Shown here one piece after another: positions 27,439 through 34,838 of a stretch of 64,000 bases of DNA. The DNA comes from Micromonospora cathayae (GTDB lineage: Bacteria > Actinomycetota > Actinomycetes > Mycobacteriales > Micromonosporaceae). The notes beneath the pieces were generated by a model. It made no database searches. It was not told where the DNA came from and was given only the letters and a program-made list of their open reading frames with translations. The translations under genes and the position numbers were made by a program. Numbering within the stretch: the first letter of the stretch is position 1; every line of letters starts with the position of its first letter. The stretch is taken from positions 1,488,001-1,552,000 of the forward strand of contig NZ_CP118615.1 of NCBI RefSeq assembly GCF_028993575.1, given 5' to 3'.

Positions 27439-28704
27439 ATGCGCGAGCATGGGCCGGTGCTCGATCACCTCGACGACATCGACTGGGCGCGGCTCGGCCA
27501 CGCCTACGGCTCCGCCGCCGACGTACCCGACCAGCTCCGCGCGTTGCGTTCCCCGGACGAGAAGGTCCGCAAGGACGCCCTCGGCGCGCTCTACGCCAAC
27601 ATCTTCCACCAGGGCACCCGGTACGAGGCGTCCGCGTACGCGGTGCCGTTCCTGCTGGAGCTGCTCGCCGACCCGGCCACCCCGGACCGGGACTGGCTGC
27701 TGCACCTGCTGACCTCGCTGGCCATCGGGTACGACGAGAGCTGGCTGCCGGACGGCGTCGCGATCGCCGAGCACCGCGACGCGGCACAGGGCGGGCGGGA
27801 ACTGCTGGCCGCCAAGCCACCCCCGTGGACAGACGACGAGGACGACAGCGACGACGAGGACGATGACAGCGACGACGGGTACGAGGACGGCGACAAGGAG
27901 TACGTCGAGTACGCGTACGTGGAGTCGCTGAGCGAGGCCGACCAGGGGCGACTGTGGGCGTACATCGCACTGGCCGGCTACGACGCGGTCCGCGCCGGCG
28001 TACCCCTCTTCCGTGACCTGCTCACCGACCCGGACCAGGGGGTGCGGGTCGGGGCCGCGTACGCGCTGGCCTGGTTCCCGGAGGAGGCCGCCGGCAGCGT
28101 GCCGGCGCTGGTCGCGGCGGCCGAATCCGGGCGGACGCCCGGCGAGACGGCGACCGCCCTGGTGGCGGCCGGTCTGCTCGGGGCGGCCCCGGACGCCGCG
28201 CTGCTCACCGACCCGCGCCCGGTGGTGCGCTGGGCCGCCGCGGTCGCCCGCGCCCGGGTGCTGGGCGACCGGACCGACGACGCGACCGTCGACGAGCTGC
28301 TGCGCTGGAGCGCCGTCGTCCCCGAACCGGCCGGGGACGACGATTCCGTGCCGTTCCTCGGCGGGGACCTGTCCGGGTACGCCGGCACGGCGCTGCGGCA
28401 CGCCGGCCCCCGGCACGCCGACCGGGCGTTCGACGCGCTGCTGGACCGGCTGCCCCGGGTCGACGGGAAGGAAGCGCTGCGGGTGACCGCCGAGGCGCTG
28501 CGGCTGGCCTTCCCGGACGGCCGGCTGCCCGCCGGTACGCCGGCGACCGCGCTGACCCCGGCCCAGCGGCGACTGGCCGACACGCTGGTCGGCGCGCCCG
28601 GGGCCTGGCTGATCGACGGCCGGCGGTTCGGGAACTTCGAGATGCTGCTGATGGAGTACGGCCTACCCCGGGACCGCGACGAGTTGGCCGGCTACCTGGG
28701 CTGA
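27439..28704 (+). CDS. HEAT-repeat-like protein with acidic insert
   Basis: 421 residues. It has repeated Ala-rich helical pairs such as YAVPFLLELLADPATPDRDWLLHLLTSLA, VPLFRDLLTDPDQGVRVGAAYALAWFPEEA and RPVVRWAAAVARARVL, which are typical of HEAT/PBS-lyase scaffolds. A highly acidic run (DDEDDSDDEDDDSDDGYEDGD) sits near residues 132-152. It is likely a protein-protein scaffold. Its 3' end overlaps the convergent PurA-paralogue gene by 42 nt, hinting at functional or regulatory linkage with that operon. Confidence 0.82.
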   Translation: MREHGPVLDHLDDIDWARLGHAYGSAADVPDQLRALRSPDEKVRKDALGALYANIFHQGTRYEASAYAVPFLLELLADPATPDRDWLLHLLTSLAIGYDESWLPDGVAIAEHRDAAQGGRELLAAKPPPWTDDEDDSDDEDDDSDDGYEDGDKEYVEYAYVESLSEADQGRLWAYIALAGYDAVRAGVPLFRDLLTDPDQGVRVGAAYALAWFPEEAAGSVPALVAAAESGRTPGETATALVAAGLLGAAPDAALLTDPRPVVRWAAAVARARVLGDRTDDATVDELLRWSAVVPEPAGDDDSVPFLGGDLSGYAGTALRHAGPRHADRAFDALLDRLPRVDGKEALRVTAEALRLAFPDGRLPAGTPATALTPAQRRLADTLVGAPGAWLIDGRRFGNFEMLLMEYGLPRDRDELAGYLG

Positions 28705-29988
28705 CCGGGCGATCTTGTCCGCGGCGGTGGGGCCGTGCGAGGTGAGTGTCACCGGCACGTCCAGGGCCGCTTCCACCGCCGCCACCCAGTCGGTCGGCGG
28801 CCCGTCGTCGTAGACCGGGCGGGCCGCCGCCAGCCGCGCGGTGAGCGCCGCCTGCCGGTCCAGGTCGCCGGGCGGGCCGGGGTCCAGCCGGTCCAGGGTG
28901 TCGTAGCGGCGGCAGATCCGCAGCGGAGCCGGCCCGCCGTCGGTCGGGCACCCGGTCCCCGGGGCGCGCTGTGCCGGACTATCAGGCCGTCCGGTCAGGT
29001 CGAGGTGGGTGAGCGCGAGGCCGTCCACCCCGCCGGCCACCGCCAGGGCGTACCGGTGGGCGACCGCGTCGAAGTGCCCGAACCGGAACCGGCCCTGCCA
29101 GGGGTTCGTCGGGTTGCGCGGATCGGTGAACGGCAACGCCGGATCCTCGGTGACCAGCGGTCCCGGCCCGTGCCGGGTGGTGGTGGTCCGCAGTACGCCC
29201 AGCCGCTGCGCCGACCCGGCCAGCCCCGCCTCGGTCAGCAGGGTCTCCGCGTTGGCGAAGGTGGTGGTGCTCCACGTGGTGTACGGGTGGAAACCGTGCC
29301 ACTCGTCCAGCAGCACCCCCTGCGCGCCCTCGAACACGCACGTGCCGGCGCGCAGCACCCCGGCCAGGTACGTCCCGTCGACGATCCGTACCCGGTCGGC
29401 GAACCCGGTGAACGCGGGCAGGCAGTCGGCGACCGGCGGGGCGTCCAGCGGGCCGAGTTCGGCGGTCAACCGGTCCCGCAGCAGGGTGAGCCGGCGGCGC
29501 AGCCGCTCCGGGTGCCGGCAGTCGGCCACCCGGGGGGCCTCGTCGGGGTGGGCGAGCCCGTACGCGACGGACTCGCCCACCCCCAGCCCGCAGGAGCCGT
29601 GCCGGTCGGCTCCCCGGGCCATCTCCCGGGCCCGGTTGGCGGCCCGGTGGTAGGGCGTGGCGAGCAACGCGTCCCCGTCCACGGTGAGCCGGTCGAGGGC
29701 GTCCGGCACCCCGACCGAGGTGAGGTGGTCGGCCTCGGCGGCCAGCGCCAACGGGTCCACCACCACGTACCGGGACAGGTGGGTCCGGACGCCGGGACGG
29801 AACGTACCCGCCCCGAACTGGGCGAAGGTGTGCTGCCGGCCGTCCGGCAGGACGACGTTGTGCGCGGCCTGCGCGCCACCGTTGAACCGGACCACGGTGT
29901 GCACCGGCCGGGTCGCGCAGAGCCAGTCCACCACGGTGCCCTTGCCGGCGTCCCCGTAGCCGAGATCGACCACCACCACGTGGTTCAC
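28663..29988 (-). CDS. Diverged adenylosuccinate synthetase paralogue
   Basis: 441 residues, GTG overlapping the vWA stop by 4 nt. The fold markers of PurA are kept: VDLGYGDAGKGTVVDW with Asp13, and QAAHNVV with His43, the two catalytic residues. But GDEGKGK has become GDAGKGT. The aspartate-loop TTTGRERR of true PurA is replaced by NPWQGRFRFG, keeping the Gly-Arg-x-Arg pattern but losing the Thr residues. Sequence around TTTTRHGPGPLV is also distinct. Housekeeping PurA is at 17709, so this copy probably makes a different purine or amino-acid adduct as the last gene of a four-gene operon. Confidence 0.82.
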   Translation of the reverse strand: MNHVVVVDLGYGDAGKGTVVDWLCATRPVHTVVRFNGGAQAAHNVVLPDGRQHTFAQFGAGTFRPGVRTHLSRYVVVDPLALAAEADHLTSVGVPDALDRLTVDGDALLATPYHRAANRAREMARGADRHGSCGLGVGESVAYGLAHPDEAPRVADCRHPERLRRRLTLLRDRLTAELGPLDAPPVADCLPAFTGFADRVRIVDGTYLAGVLRAGTCVFEGAQGVLLDEWHGFHPYTTWSTTTFANAETLLTEAGLAGSAQRLGVLRTTTTRHGPGPLVTEDPALPFTDPRNPTNPWQGRFRFGHFDAVAHRYALAVAGGVDGLALTHLDLTGRPDSPAQRAPGTGCPTDGGPAPLRICRRYDTLDRLDPGPPGDLDRQAALTARLAAARPVYDDGPPTDWVAAVEAALDVPVTLTSHGPTAADKIARSAQVAGQLVAVPG

Positions 29989-30947
29989 AGCCGGGTGACC
30001 CCGCTGCCGCGGCCGGTGCTGGTGAACGGCAGCGTGGACACCTGGGCGCCGCGCCCGCCGTCCAGCCGGGCCAGCGCCTTCGACACCGTCGCGGTGGCCG
30101 CCGAGCCGGTCCGTTCCAGGTCCCGCAGGCCCTGCTCCAGGTCGATGGCCTGCTCGCCGAGGCCGACGGTGAGCGCGATGGTCTCGCAGACCGCGTCCAG
30201 GTCGTCCAGCTCGACGGCGTGCTGGCCGAGCAGACCGCGCCAGAAGTCGAGCACCTTGCGGTTGCCCGAGTAGTGGCTGCCGGCCGGGAGCAGGTAGTAC
30301 GTGTCCCAGCGGGCGGTCAGCTCGTCGACGAGCTGCCGGATCGGCACGTCCTCGGCCAGCCGGTCGCCGATCCGGTCGCGGACCTCGCGGGCCTTCACCA
30401 CCGGGTACGCCAGCTCGTCGCCGATGATGAACAGGTAGCCGCGCCGGCCCCGCTTCCGCCACGAGTCGGTGACCGTGTGCCGGGCCATGAAGTACATGGC
30501 CAGCTCGTACGACTCCATCATCTGGCCGCCCCCGCCGCCCTCCAGCACGATCCGGCCCAGGTCGTCGTCCATCCGGTTGTCCGACTCGAACTGGCCTACC
30601 TGCAACGGCACCCGGTCGCAGGTGGCGTCGCCGATCGCGCCGAACATGATCTGCGGGTCGCTGGCGTACCCCTGGCGCTGGAGCAGGCCGAGCAGCTGCG
30701 GCAGCTTGGCCTGGAGGGTGCGCGGCACGGTGCCCATCGAACCGGTCACGTCGAACAGCACCGCGATCGGGGTGGACTGCGGGTGCTCGGCCGAGTCCCG
30801 GCTCTCCCGGGTCGCGCCCTTCGGGTCGAGCGCGGTGTGCACCGTGCGCGCCCCGCTGTCGCTGTACGAGAACGCGCTCTTGCCGGTGGCCTTGCGGTAG
30901 CGCTTGGCGGCATCGTAGACGTCGGTGGACCAGACTCCGCTGCCCAT
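29985..30947 (-). CDS. von Willebrand factor A-domain protein
   Basis: 320 residues. The MIDAS motif DVTGSMG starts at Asp66, and the core continues through IMFGAIGDATCD and GYLFIIGDELAYPV. The N-terminal YSDSGARTVHTALDPKG segment recurs in bacterial vWA proteins of this type. The gene starts with a perfect TAAGGAGG that overlaps the upstream stop, 10 nt apart, and ends in a GTGA overlap with the PurA paralogue. vWA modules usually assemble metal-dependent protein complexes, here probably with the pseudokinase and nucleotide enzyme. Confidence 0.88.
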   Translation of the reverse strand: MGSGVWSTDVYDAAKRYRKATGKSAFSYSDSGARTVHTALDPKGATRESRDSAEHPQSTPIAVLFDVTGSMGTVPRTLQAKLPQLLGLLQRQGYASDPQIMFGAIGDATCDRVPLQVGQFESDNRMDDDLGRIVLEGGGGGQMMESYELAMYFMARHTVTDSWRKRGRRGYLFIIGDELAYPVVKAREVRDRIGDRLAEDVPIRQLVDELTARWDTYYLLPAGSHYSGNRKVLDFWRGLLGQHAVELDDLDAVCETIALTVGLGEQAIDLEQGLRDLERTGSAATATVSKALARLDGGRGAQVSTLPFTSTGRGSGVTRL

Positions 30948-30957
30948 GGCAGCCTCC

Positions 30958-31953
30958 TTAGGGGTTGAGCGTGAAGGGTCGGAAGGTGCGTGGCCCGTAC
31001 AGCCGTTCCAGCACCTCGTCGAGTTCGCCGAGCAACTGCCAGGCGTCGTCCGGCCGGCCGCGCAGGGACCGCTGCCGGCAGCCGTCGGCGAAGGAGCGCA
31101 GCTCGCGCGGGGCGTGCCGGCCCATCAGCCAGGTCATGCAGCCGGTCGCCAGCCAGATGTCGCTGCCCGGCCCGCAGGGCTGCTTCCGGCGGATCTCCTC
31201 CGGGTACCAGTCCTGGTGGCCGGGGACCAGGGCCGGTACGGCGGTGCCGGGCGCGGTGGAGAAGCACCAGTCGACCAGGACCACGCCGTGTCCGTCCGGC
31301 TCGATCAGCACGTGCGGCGGCAGCACCGCGCCGTGCACCACGCCGGCCCGGTGGGCCAGGCCGAGGGCGACCAGTAGCCGCCGCCACATCCAGGCCACGT
31401 CCCGGGCGTCCAGTCCGTCCGGGTACGCCCGGCGCACGTCGGTCAGGCTGTGCAGCCCCGGTACGGCGGCCAGCACGTTGATCCGTCGTTCCGCCCCGGT
31501 GTCGGCGTCCCGGTGCCGGAACGAGTCGACCAGCCGGGGCACGTACGGCAGGTAGCGCGGGTCGCCCTGCTCCTCGATGGTGCGCAGGGCGTGTGCCTCG
31601 CGGGCCATCAGGTCGTTGTCGGCCGGGTCACGGGGCACCTTGAGCAGCCGGCCGGCGTCGGCGTCGTACAGGTCGGCCAGGTCCCCGGCGTACGCGAGCC
31701 CGCCGAGCCGGTACGCCCCGAGGACGACCTGATCGGTGGCGGGCCGGCCCCCCCGGCCGGCCCGCCACCAGCTGGTGACCTGGACGAAGGCATCGGTGGC
31801 GGCGGCGCGTACCCGGTCGTCGGCGGTGCCCAACCGGTCCGGGTGCAGCGCCGCGACCAGTTCGCGGTAGCGGCGGGCCGGCGCGTCGGTGCCGAACAGG
31901 TCGGTGCCGGTGCGGGCCGCCGTGACCAGGCTGATCGCCTCGTCGGTCCTCAT
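30958..31953 (-). CDS. J-domain fused to a degenerate protein-kinase domain
   Basis: 331 residues. The N-terminus carries a DnaJ-like helix pair with the HPD tripeptide (YRELVAALHPDRLG, His37-Asp39). A kinase-like domain follows: Lys in GRLLKVPRD, a helix-C-like Glu in EAHALRTI, and VVHGAVLPPHVLIEPDG where active kinases have HRDxKPxN. Here the catalytic Asp is Ala, Lys is Leu and Asn is His, while the DFG Asp is kept (VDWCFS). This argues for a pseudokinase or very unusual kinase that may recruit Hsp70. ATG overlaps the NrtR-like stop (ATGA). Confidence 0.82.
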   Translation of the reverse strand: MRTDEAISLVTAARTGTDLFGTDAPARRYRELVAALHPDRLGTADDRVRAAATDAFVQVTSWWRAGRGGRPATDQVVLGAYRLGGLAYAGDLADLYDADAGRLLKVPRDPADNDLMAREAHALRTIEEQGDPRYLPYVPRLVDSFRHRDADTGAERRINVLAAVPGLHSLTDVRRAYPDGLDARDVAWMWRRLLVALGLAHRAGVVHGAVLPPHVLIEPDGHGVVLVDWCFSTAPGTAVPALVPGHQDWYPEEIRRKQPCGPGSDIWLATGCMTWLMGRHAPRELRSFADGCRQRSLRGRPDDAWQLLGELDEVLERLYGPRTFRPFTLNP

Positions 31954-32702
31954 CGGATGGTCTCCTCCCGGTCGGGGCGCAGCAGCGCGGGGTGGAGCAG
32001 CCGGGCGTCGCCGGCCCGGTAGAGCTTGGCGCGCGGGCCGCCGCGCGCCCCGCCGCGTTCGGTGCTGGTGCCGGTGCCCTCCACGAAGCCCGGCACGCTG
32101 AGCACCTTGCGGTGGAAGTTGCCGGCGTGCAGCGGCTGCCCCCAGACGGTCTCGTAGACGCCGCGCAGCTCGCTGACGGTGAACTCGGGGGCGAGGAAGC
32201 GGGTCGCCAGCGGGGTGTACTCCAGCTTGGACCGGGCCCGCTCCAGCCCGTCGTCGATGACCCGGGCGTGGTCGAAGGCGAGCTGCCGGCCGCTCAGCGC
32301 GGTCACCGGCAGCCAGCCCGCCTCGGCGGCGTCGGTGGCGGCGACCGGGTCGGGCAGGTCGGGCGCGAACGCGAGGTGCGCGATGGAGACGACCCGCATC
32401 CGGGGGTCCCGGTCCGGGTCGCCGTAGCTGCCGAGCTGCTCCAGGTGGATCCGGCGCATCCGGTCGTCGCCGAGGCCGGTCTCCTCGGCCAGCTCCCGGC
32501 GGGCGCCGGTGGCGAGGTCCTCGGTGGGCCGGACGAACCCACCGGGCAGTGCCCAGTGTCCCTGGTACGGCGGCTGGCCGCGCCGGATCAGCAGCAGGTG
32601 CAGCGCGCCCTCGCGGATGGTCAGCGCGACCACGTCCACGGTGACGGCGACCGCCGGGTAGGCGGTGGGGTCGTACCCGGCGAGGAACTCCTGCTCGTTC
32701 AC
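31950..32702 (-). CDS. NrtR-like Nudix/winged-helix regulator
   Basis: 250 residues from GTG 32702. The N-terminal Nudix domain has an intact Nudix box GGFVRPTEDLATGARRELAE followed by ETGL. The C-terminal winged helix contains YTPLATRFLAPEFTVSELRGVYETVWG and AGNFHRKVL, the hallmark of NrtR-type regulators of NAD metabolism. Those bind ADP-ribose-like ligands; the intact box means hydrolysis is also possible. It heads the operon and should control it in response to an NAD-derived or related nucleotide. Confidence 0.87.
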   Translation of the reverse strand: MNEQEFLAGYDPTAYPAVAVTVDVVALTIREGALHLLLIRRGQPPYQGHWALPGGFVRPTEDLATGARRELAEETGLGDDRMRRIHLEQLGSYGDPDRDPRMRVVSIAHLAFAPDLPDPVAATDAAEAGWLPVTALSGRQLAFDHARVIDDGLERARSKLEYTPLATRFLAPEFTVSELRGVYETVWGQPLHAGNFHRKVLSVPGFVEGTGTSTERGGARGGPRAKLYRAGDARLLHPALLRPDREETIR

Positions 32703-32717
32703 GGCTTCGTCTCTCTC

Positions 32718-32749
32718 ACGTTGAGAATTACTCGATCTGAGAACAACGT
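32718..32749 (-). promoter_or_regulatory. Candidate operator/promoter of the NrtR-like operon
   Basis: ACGTTG (32718-32723) and CAACGT (32744-32749) form a dyad with a 20-bp gap. Inside it, TGAGAA occurs twice as a direct repeat 16 bp apart (32722-32727, 32738-32743). It lies 16 nt upstream of the start of the NrtR-like gene, a natural autoregulatory position. Confidence 0.5.
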
Positions 32750-33059
32750 AGCGCACGATCGGGTGACTGTCGAGCCCCGCGTCCGGGCCGATCCCGCCGG
32801 CCGCGGCGGCGGCCCCTCGGCCGCGACGGGTGGTCGGCCCGGTAGGTCCTCGGCCGGGGGGAGCGGGTGAAGATTCACTCGACGGTCGAGAGAACGGTAA
32901 AAACATCGACGTTTGTAACATCGGAAAGGTTTGGCGTGATCATGTTGATGAACTGCGTAAACACTTAGATCGCGCAAGTGAGACCGAAGGTCGAAGTCGG
33001 GTCACATGCCGACATTGATAGACGATCATTGAAATGACGGACGGTTGATGCAATGCTGA

Positions 33060-33073
33060 TGGAAGCGCTCCCA
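33060..33073. promoter_or_regulatory. CebR-like operator upstream of the LPMO gene
   Basis: TGGAAGCGCTCCCA matches the palindromic CebR box TGGGAGCGCTCCCA at 13 of 14 positions. CebR is the LacI-family cello-oligosaccharide repressor of actinomycetes. The site lies 35 nt before the LPMO start, so repression in the absence of cellobiose-type inducers is expected. Confidence 0.78.
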
Positions 33074-33108
33074 CCACCACTCGGGGCGTCCGGATAAGGA
33101 GGATGTCA

Positions 33109-33789
33109 GTGCGTCCACAGCAGCTCGACCAATCCGGCCGGCAATCCCGGTCAGCCGCCCGCCAGTCCGTCCGCGCGGTCGTCATGGTGTTCGCCATGCT
33201 GGCCGCCACGCTCACCTGGACCGGCGCGGCCCAGGCCCACGGCACCATCGTCAGCCCGGCGACCCGCGCCTACCAGTGCTGGCAGACCTGGGGCAGCAAC
33301 CACATGGACCCGACCATGCAGCAGCGCGACCCGATGTGCTACCAGGCGTTTCAGGCCAACCCGGACACCATGTGGAACTGGATGAGCGCCCTGCGGGACG
33401 GCCTCGGCGGGCAGTTCCAGGCCCGCACCCCCGACGGCCAGCTGTGCAGCAACGGGCTCAGCCGCAACGACAGCCTGAACCGGCCCGGCGCGTGGAAGAC
33501 GACCAATGTCAGCCGCAACCTGACGATCCAGCTCTACGACCAGGCCAGCCACGGTGCCGACTACTTCCGGGTCTACGTCAGCAAGCAGGGGTTCAACCCG
33601 GCGACCCAGTCGCTCGGCTGGGGGAACCTCGACTTCATCACGCAGACCGGGCGTTACGCGCCGGCGCAGAACATCTCGTTCAACATCTCGACCTCCGGCT
33701 ACACCGGACACCACATCGTCTTCGTCATCTGGCAGGCATCCCACCTGGACCAGGCGTACATGTGGTGCAGTGACGTGAACTTCGTCTGA
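33109..33789 (+). CDS. AA10 lytic polysaccharide monooxygenase
   Basis: 226 residues from GTG 33109. The ATG at 33103 touches the AAGGAGG site, so the GTG six bases on is better placed. The signal peptide ends AQA before HGTIVSPATRAYQCW, giving the obligatory N-terminal copper His (His44 of the precursor). The second copper His is in YDQASHGADYF. It closely resembles the small single-domain Streptomyces LPMO10B-type enzymes, with Cys pairs (YQCW, MCYQ, LCSNG, WCSDV). It should oxidatively cleave chitin or cellulose outside the cell. A CebR-like operator points to cellulose-linked control. Confidence 0.92.
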   Translation: MRPQQLDQSGRQSRSAARQSVRAVVMVFAMLAATLTWTGAAQAHGTIVSPATRAYQCWQTWGSNHMDPTMQQRDPMCYQAFQANPDTMWNWMSALRDGLGGQFQARTPDGQLCSNGLSRNDSLNRPGAWKTTNVSRNLTIQLYDQASHGADYFRVYVSKQGFNPATQSLGWGNLDFITQTGRYAPAQNISFNISTSGYTGHHIVFVIWQASHLDQAYMWCSDVNFV

Positions 33790-33829
33790 CCGTCCGACCG
33801 TCGGCCCGTCTGATCGGCGGCCCGGCACC

Positions 33830-33865
33830 GGCCCCGGCCCAGGACAGCAGTCCCGGGCCGGGGCC
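33830..33865. terminator. Terminator between convergent LPMO and MaoC genes
   Basis: GGCCCCGGCCC (33830-33840) pairs exactly with GGGCCGGGGCC (33855-33865) over a 14-nt loop, 40 nt after the LPMO stop and 8 nt from the MaoC stop. It could serve both strands. Confidence 0.8.
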
Positions 33866-33872
33866 TCGCCGT

Positions 33873-34838
33873 TCAGGACAGTTGGCCCACCAGGTGCGGG
33901 CGGGTGGACTGCAGGGTGAAGGCACCGTCCGTGTCGGTGGCGAAGGTGACCGTGGACGGCAGCGGCACCGGCCGCTTGAAGGCCACCTCCACCGTGTACG
34001 CCGCCGGCAGCCGGGTCGCCAACGCGGCCAGGCAGCGGGCCTTGCTCCACATCCCGTGCGCGATCGGGCGGGGGAAGCCGAGCAGCTTCGCGCCGATCCG
34101 CGAGGTGTGGATGGGGTTGTGGTCGCCGGAGACCCGGGCGTAGTCCCGGCCGACCCGCGGCCCGACCCGCCACATTGCCGAGCCGGCCGGGACCGGAGGC
34201 CGCTCACCCCGTCCGCCCGGCTCGCCCCGTCCGCCCGGCCCGCCCCGGTCGTCGCCCGGCCCGCCGTCGCCTTGCGCACGCCCGTCCCGCCGGTCGTCGC
34301 CGCGCCCGCCCCGGCTGTCGCCGGCGGCCGGCCGTTCCCGTCCGAGGTACGTCGACACGCCCCGCCAGACCTCCTCGCCGGCCACCGAGCCGACCAGCAC
34401 CACGTCGAGCTGCCGGCCGCGCGGGTGCGGTCGCAGGTTCTCCGCGTACGTGGTGAAGTCCAGGGTCTCGTCGGCGTCGACCGGCCGGCGCACGGTGATC
34501 CGGTTGCCGACGTGCACCACCCCGGCCAGCGGGATCGGGAAGTCCGGGGCGGTGATCAGCCGCAACGCCAGCGGGAAACCCATGATGTGCGGGTATGTCC
34601 CCGGCAGCGTGTCGGTCAGCCGGAACCCGCAGACCCGGTCGTAGTCGGCCAGCCGGGCCCGGTCCACGGTGACGCCCCGCACCCGCAGCTCGACGTCGGG
34701 GAGCGTGCCGGCCCGTCGGCCGCCGAGTCCCGGCACCGATCCGAGCACCGCCCGCCGGTACAGCGGCCCGGACGCGGGCAGCGCCGGCAGCTCGACGATC
34801 CTGCGGGCCGGACCGGCCCCGGGCTCCGGTGTGGTCAT
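33873..34838 (-). CDS. MaoC-type double hot-dog (R)-hydratase/dehydratase (HtdX-like)
   Basis: About 321 residues from ATG 34838; GTG 34841 is also possible. It overlaps the end of the FabG4-like gene. The N-terminal hot-dog lacks the catalytic motif, and the C-terminal one has the hydratase Asp-x4-His in RVSGDHNPIHTS and HGMWSKARCLA. A Gly/Arg/Asp linker (GGRGDDRRDGRAQGDGGPG) separates the halves. The arrangement MaoC-FabG4-thiolase matches mycobacterial htdX-fabG4-fadA2. It should hydrate or dehydrate 3-hydroxyacyl thioesters. Confidence 0.88.
   Translation of the reverse strand: MTTPEPGAGPARRIVELPALPASGPLYRRAVLGSVPGLGGRRAGTLPDVELRVRGVTVDRARLADYDRVCGFRLTDTLPGTYPHIMGFPLALRLITAPDFPIPLAGVVHVGNRITVRRPVDADETLDFTTYAENLRPHPRGRQLDVVLVGSVAGEEVWRGVSTYLGRERPAAGDSRGGRGDDRRDGRAQGDGGPGDDRGGPGGRGEPGGRGERPPVPAGSAMWRVGPRVGRDYARVSGDHNPIHTSRIGAKLLGFPRPIAHGMWSKARCLAALATRLPAAYTVEVAFKRPVPLPSTVTFATDTDGAFTLQSTRPHLVGQLS

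Larger units (their letters stand above)
32703..33108. other. 406-bp divergent regulatory region
   Basis: It separates the NrtR-like operon (-) from the LPMO gene (+). It holds a candidate NrtR-type site at 32718-32749, a G+C-rich middle, then an A+T-richer stretch (about 32870-33060) that is unusual for this genome and likely contains the LPMO promoter, and a CebR-like operator at 33060-33073. I see no gene. Confidence 0.6.
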
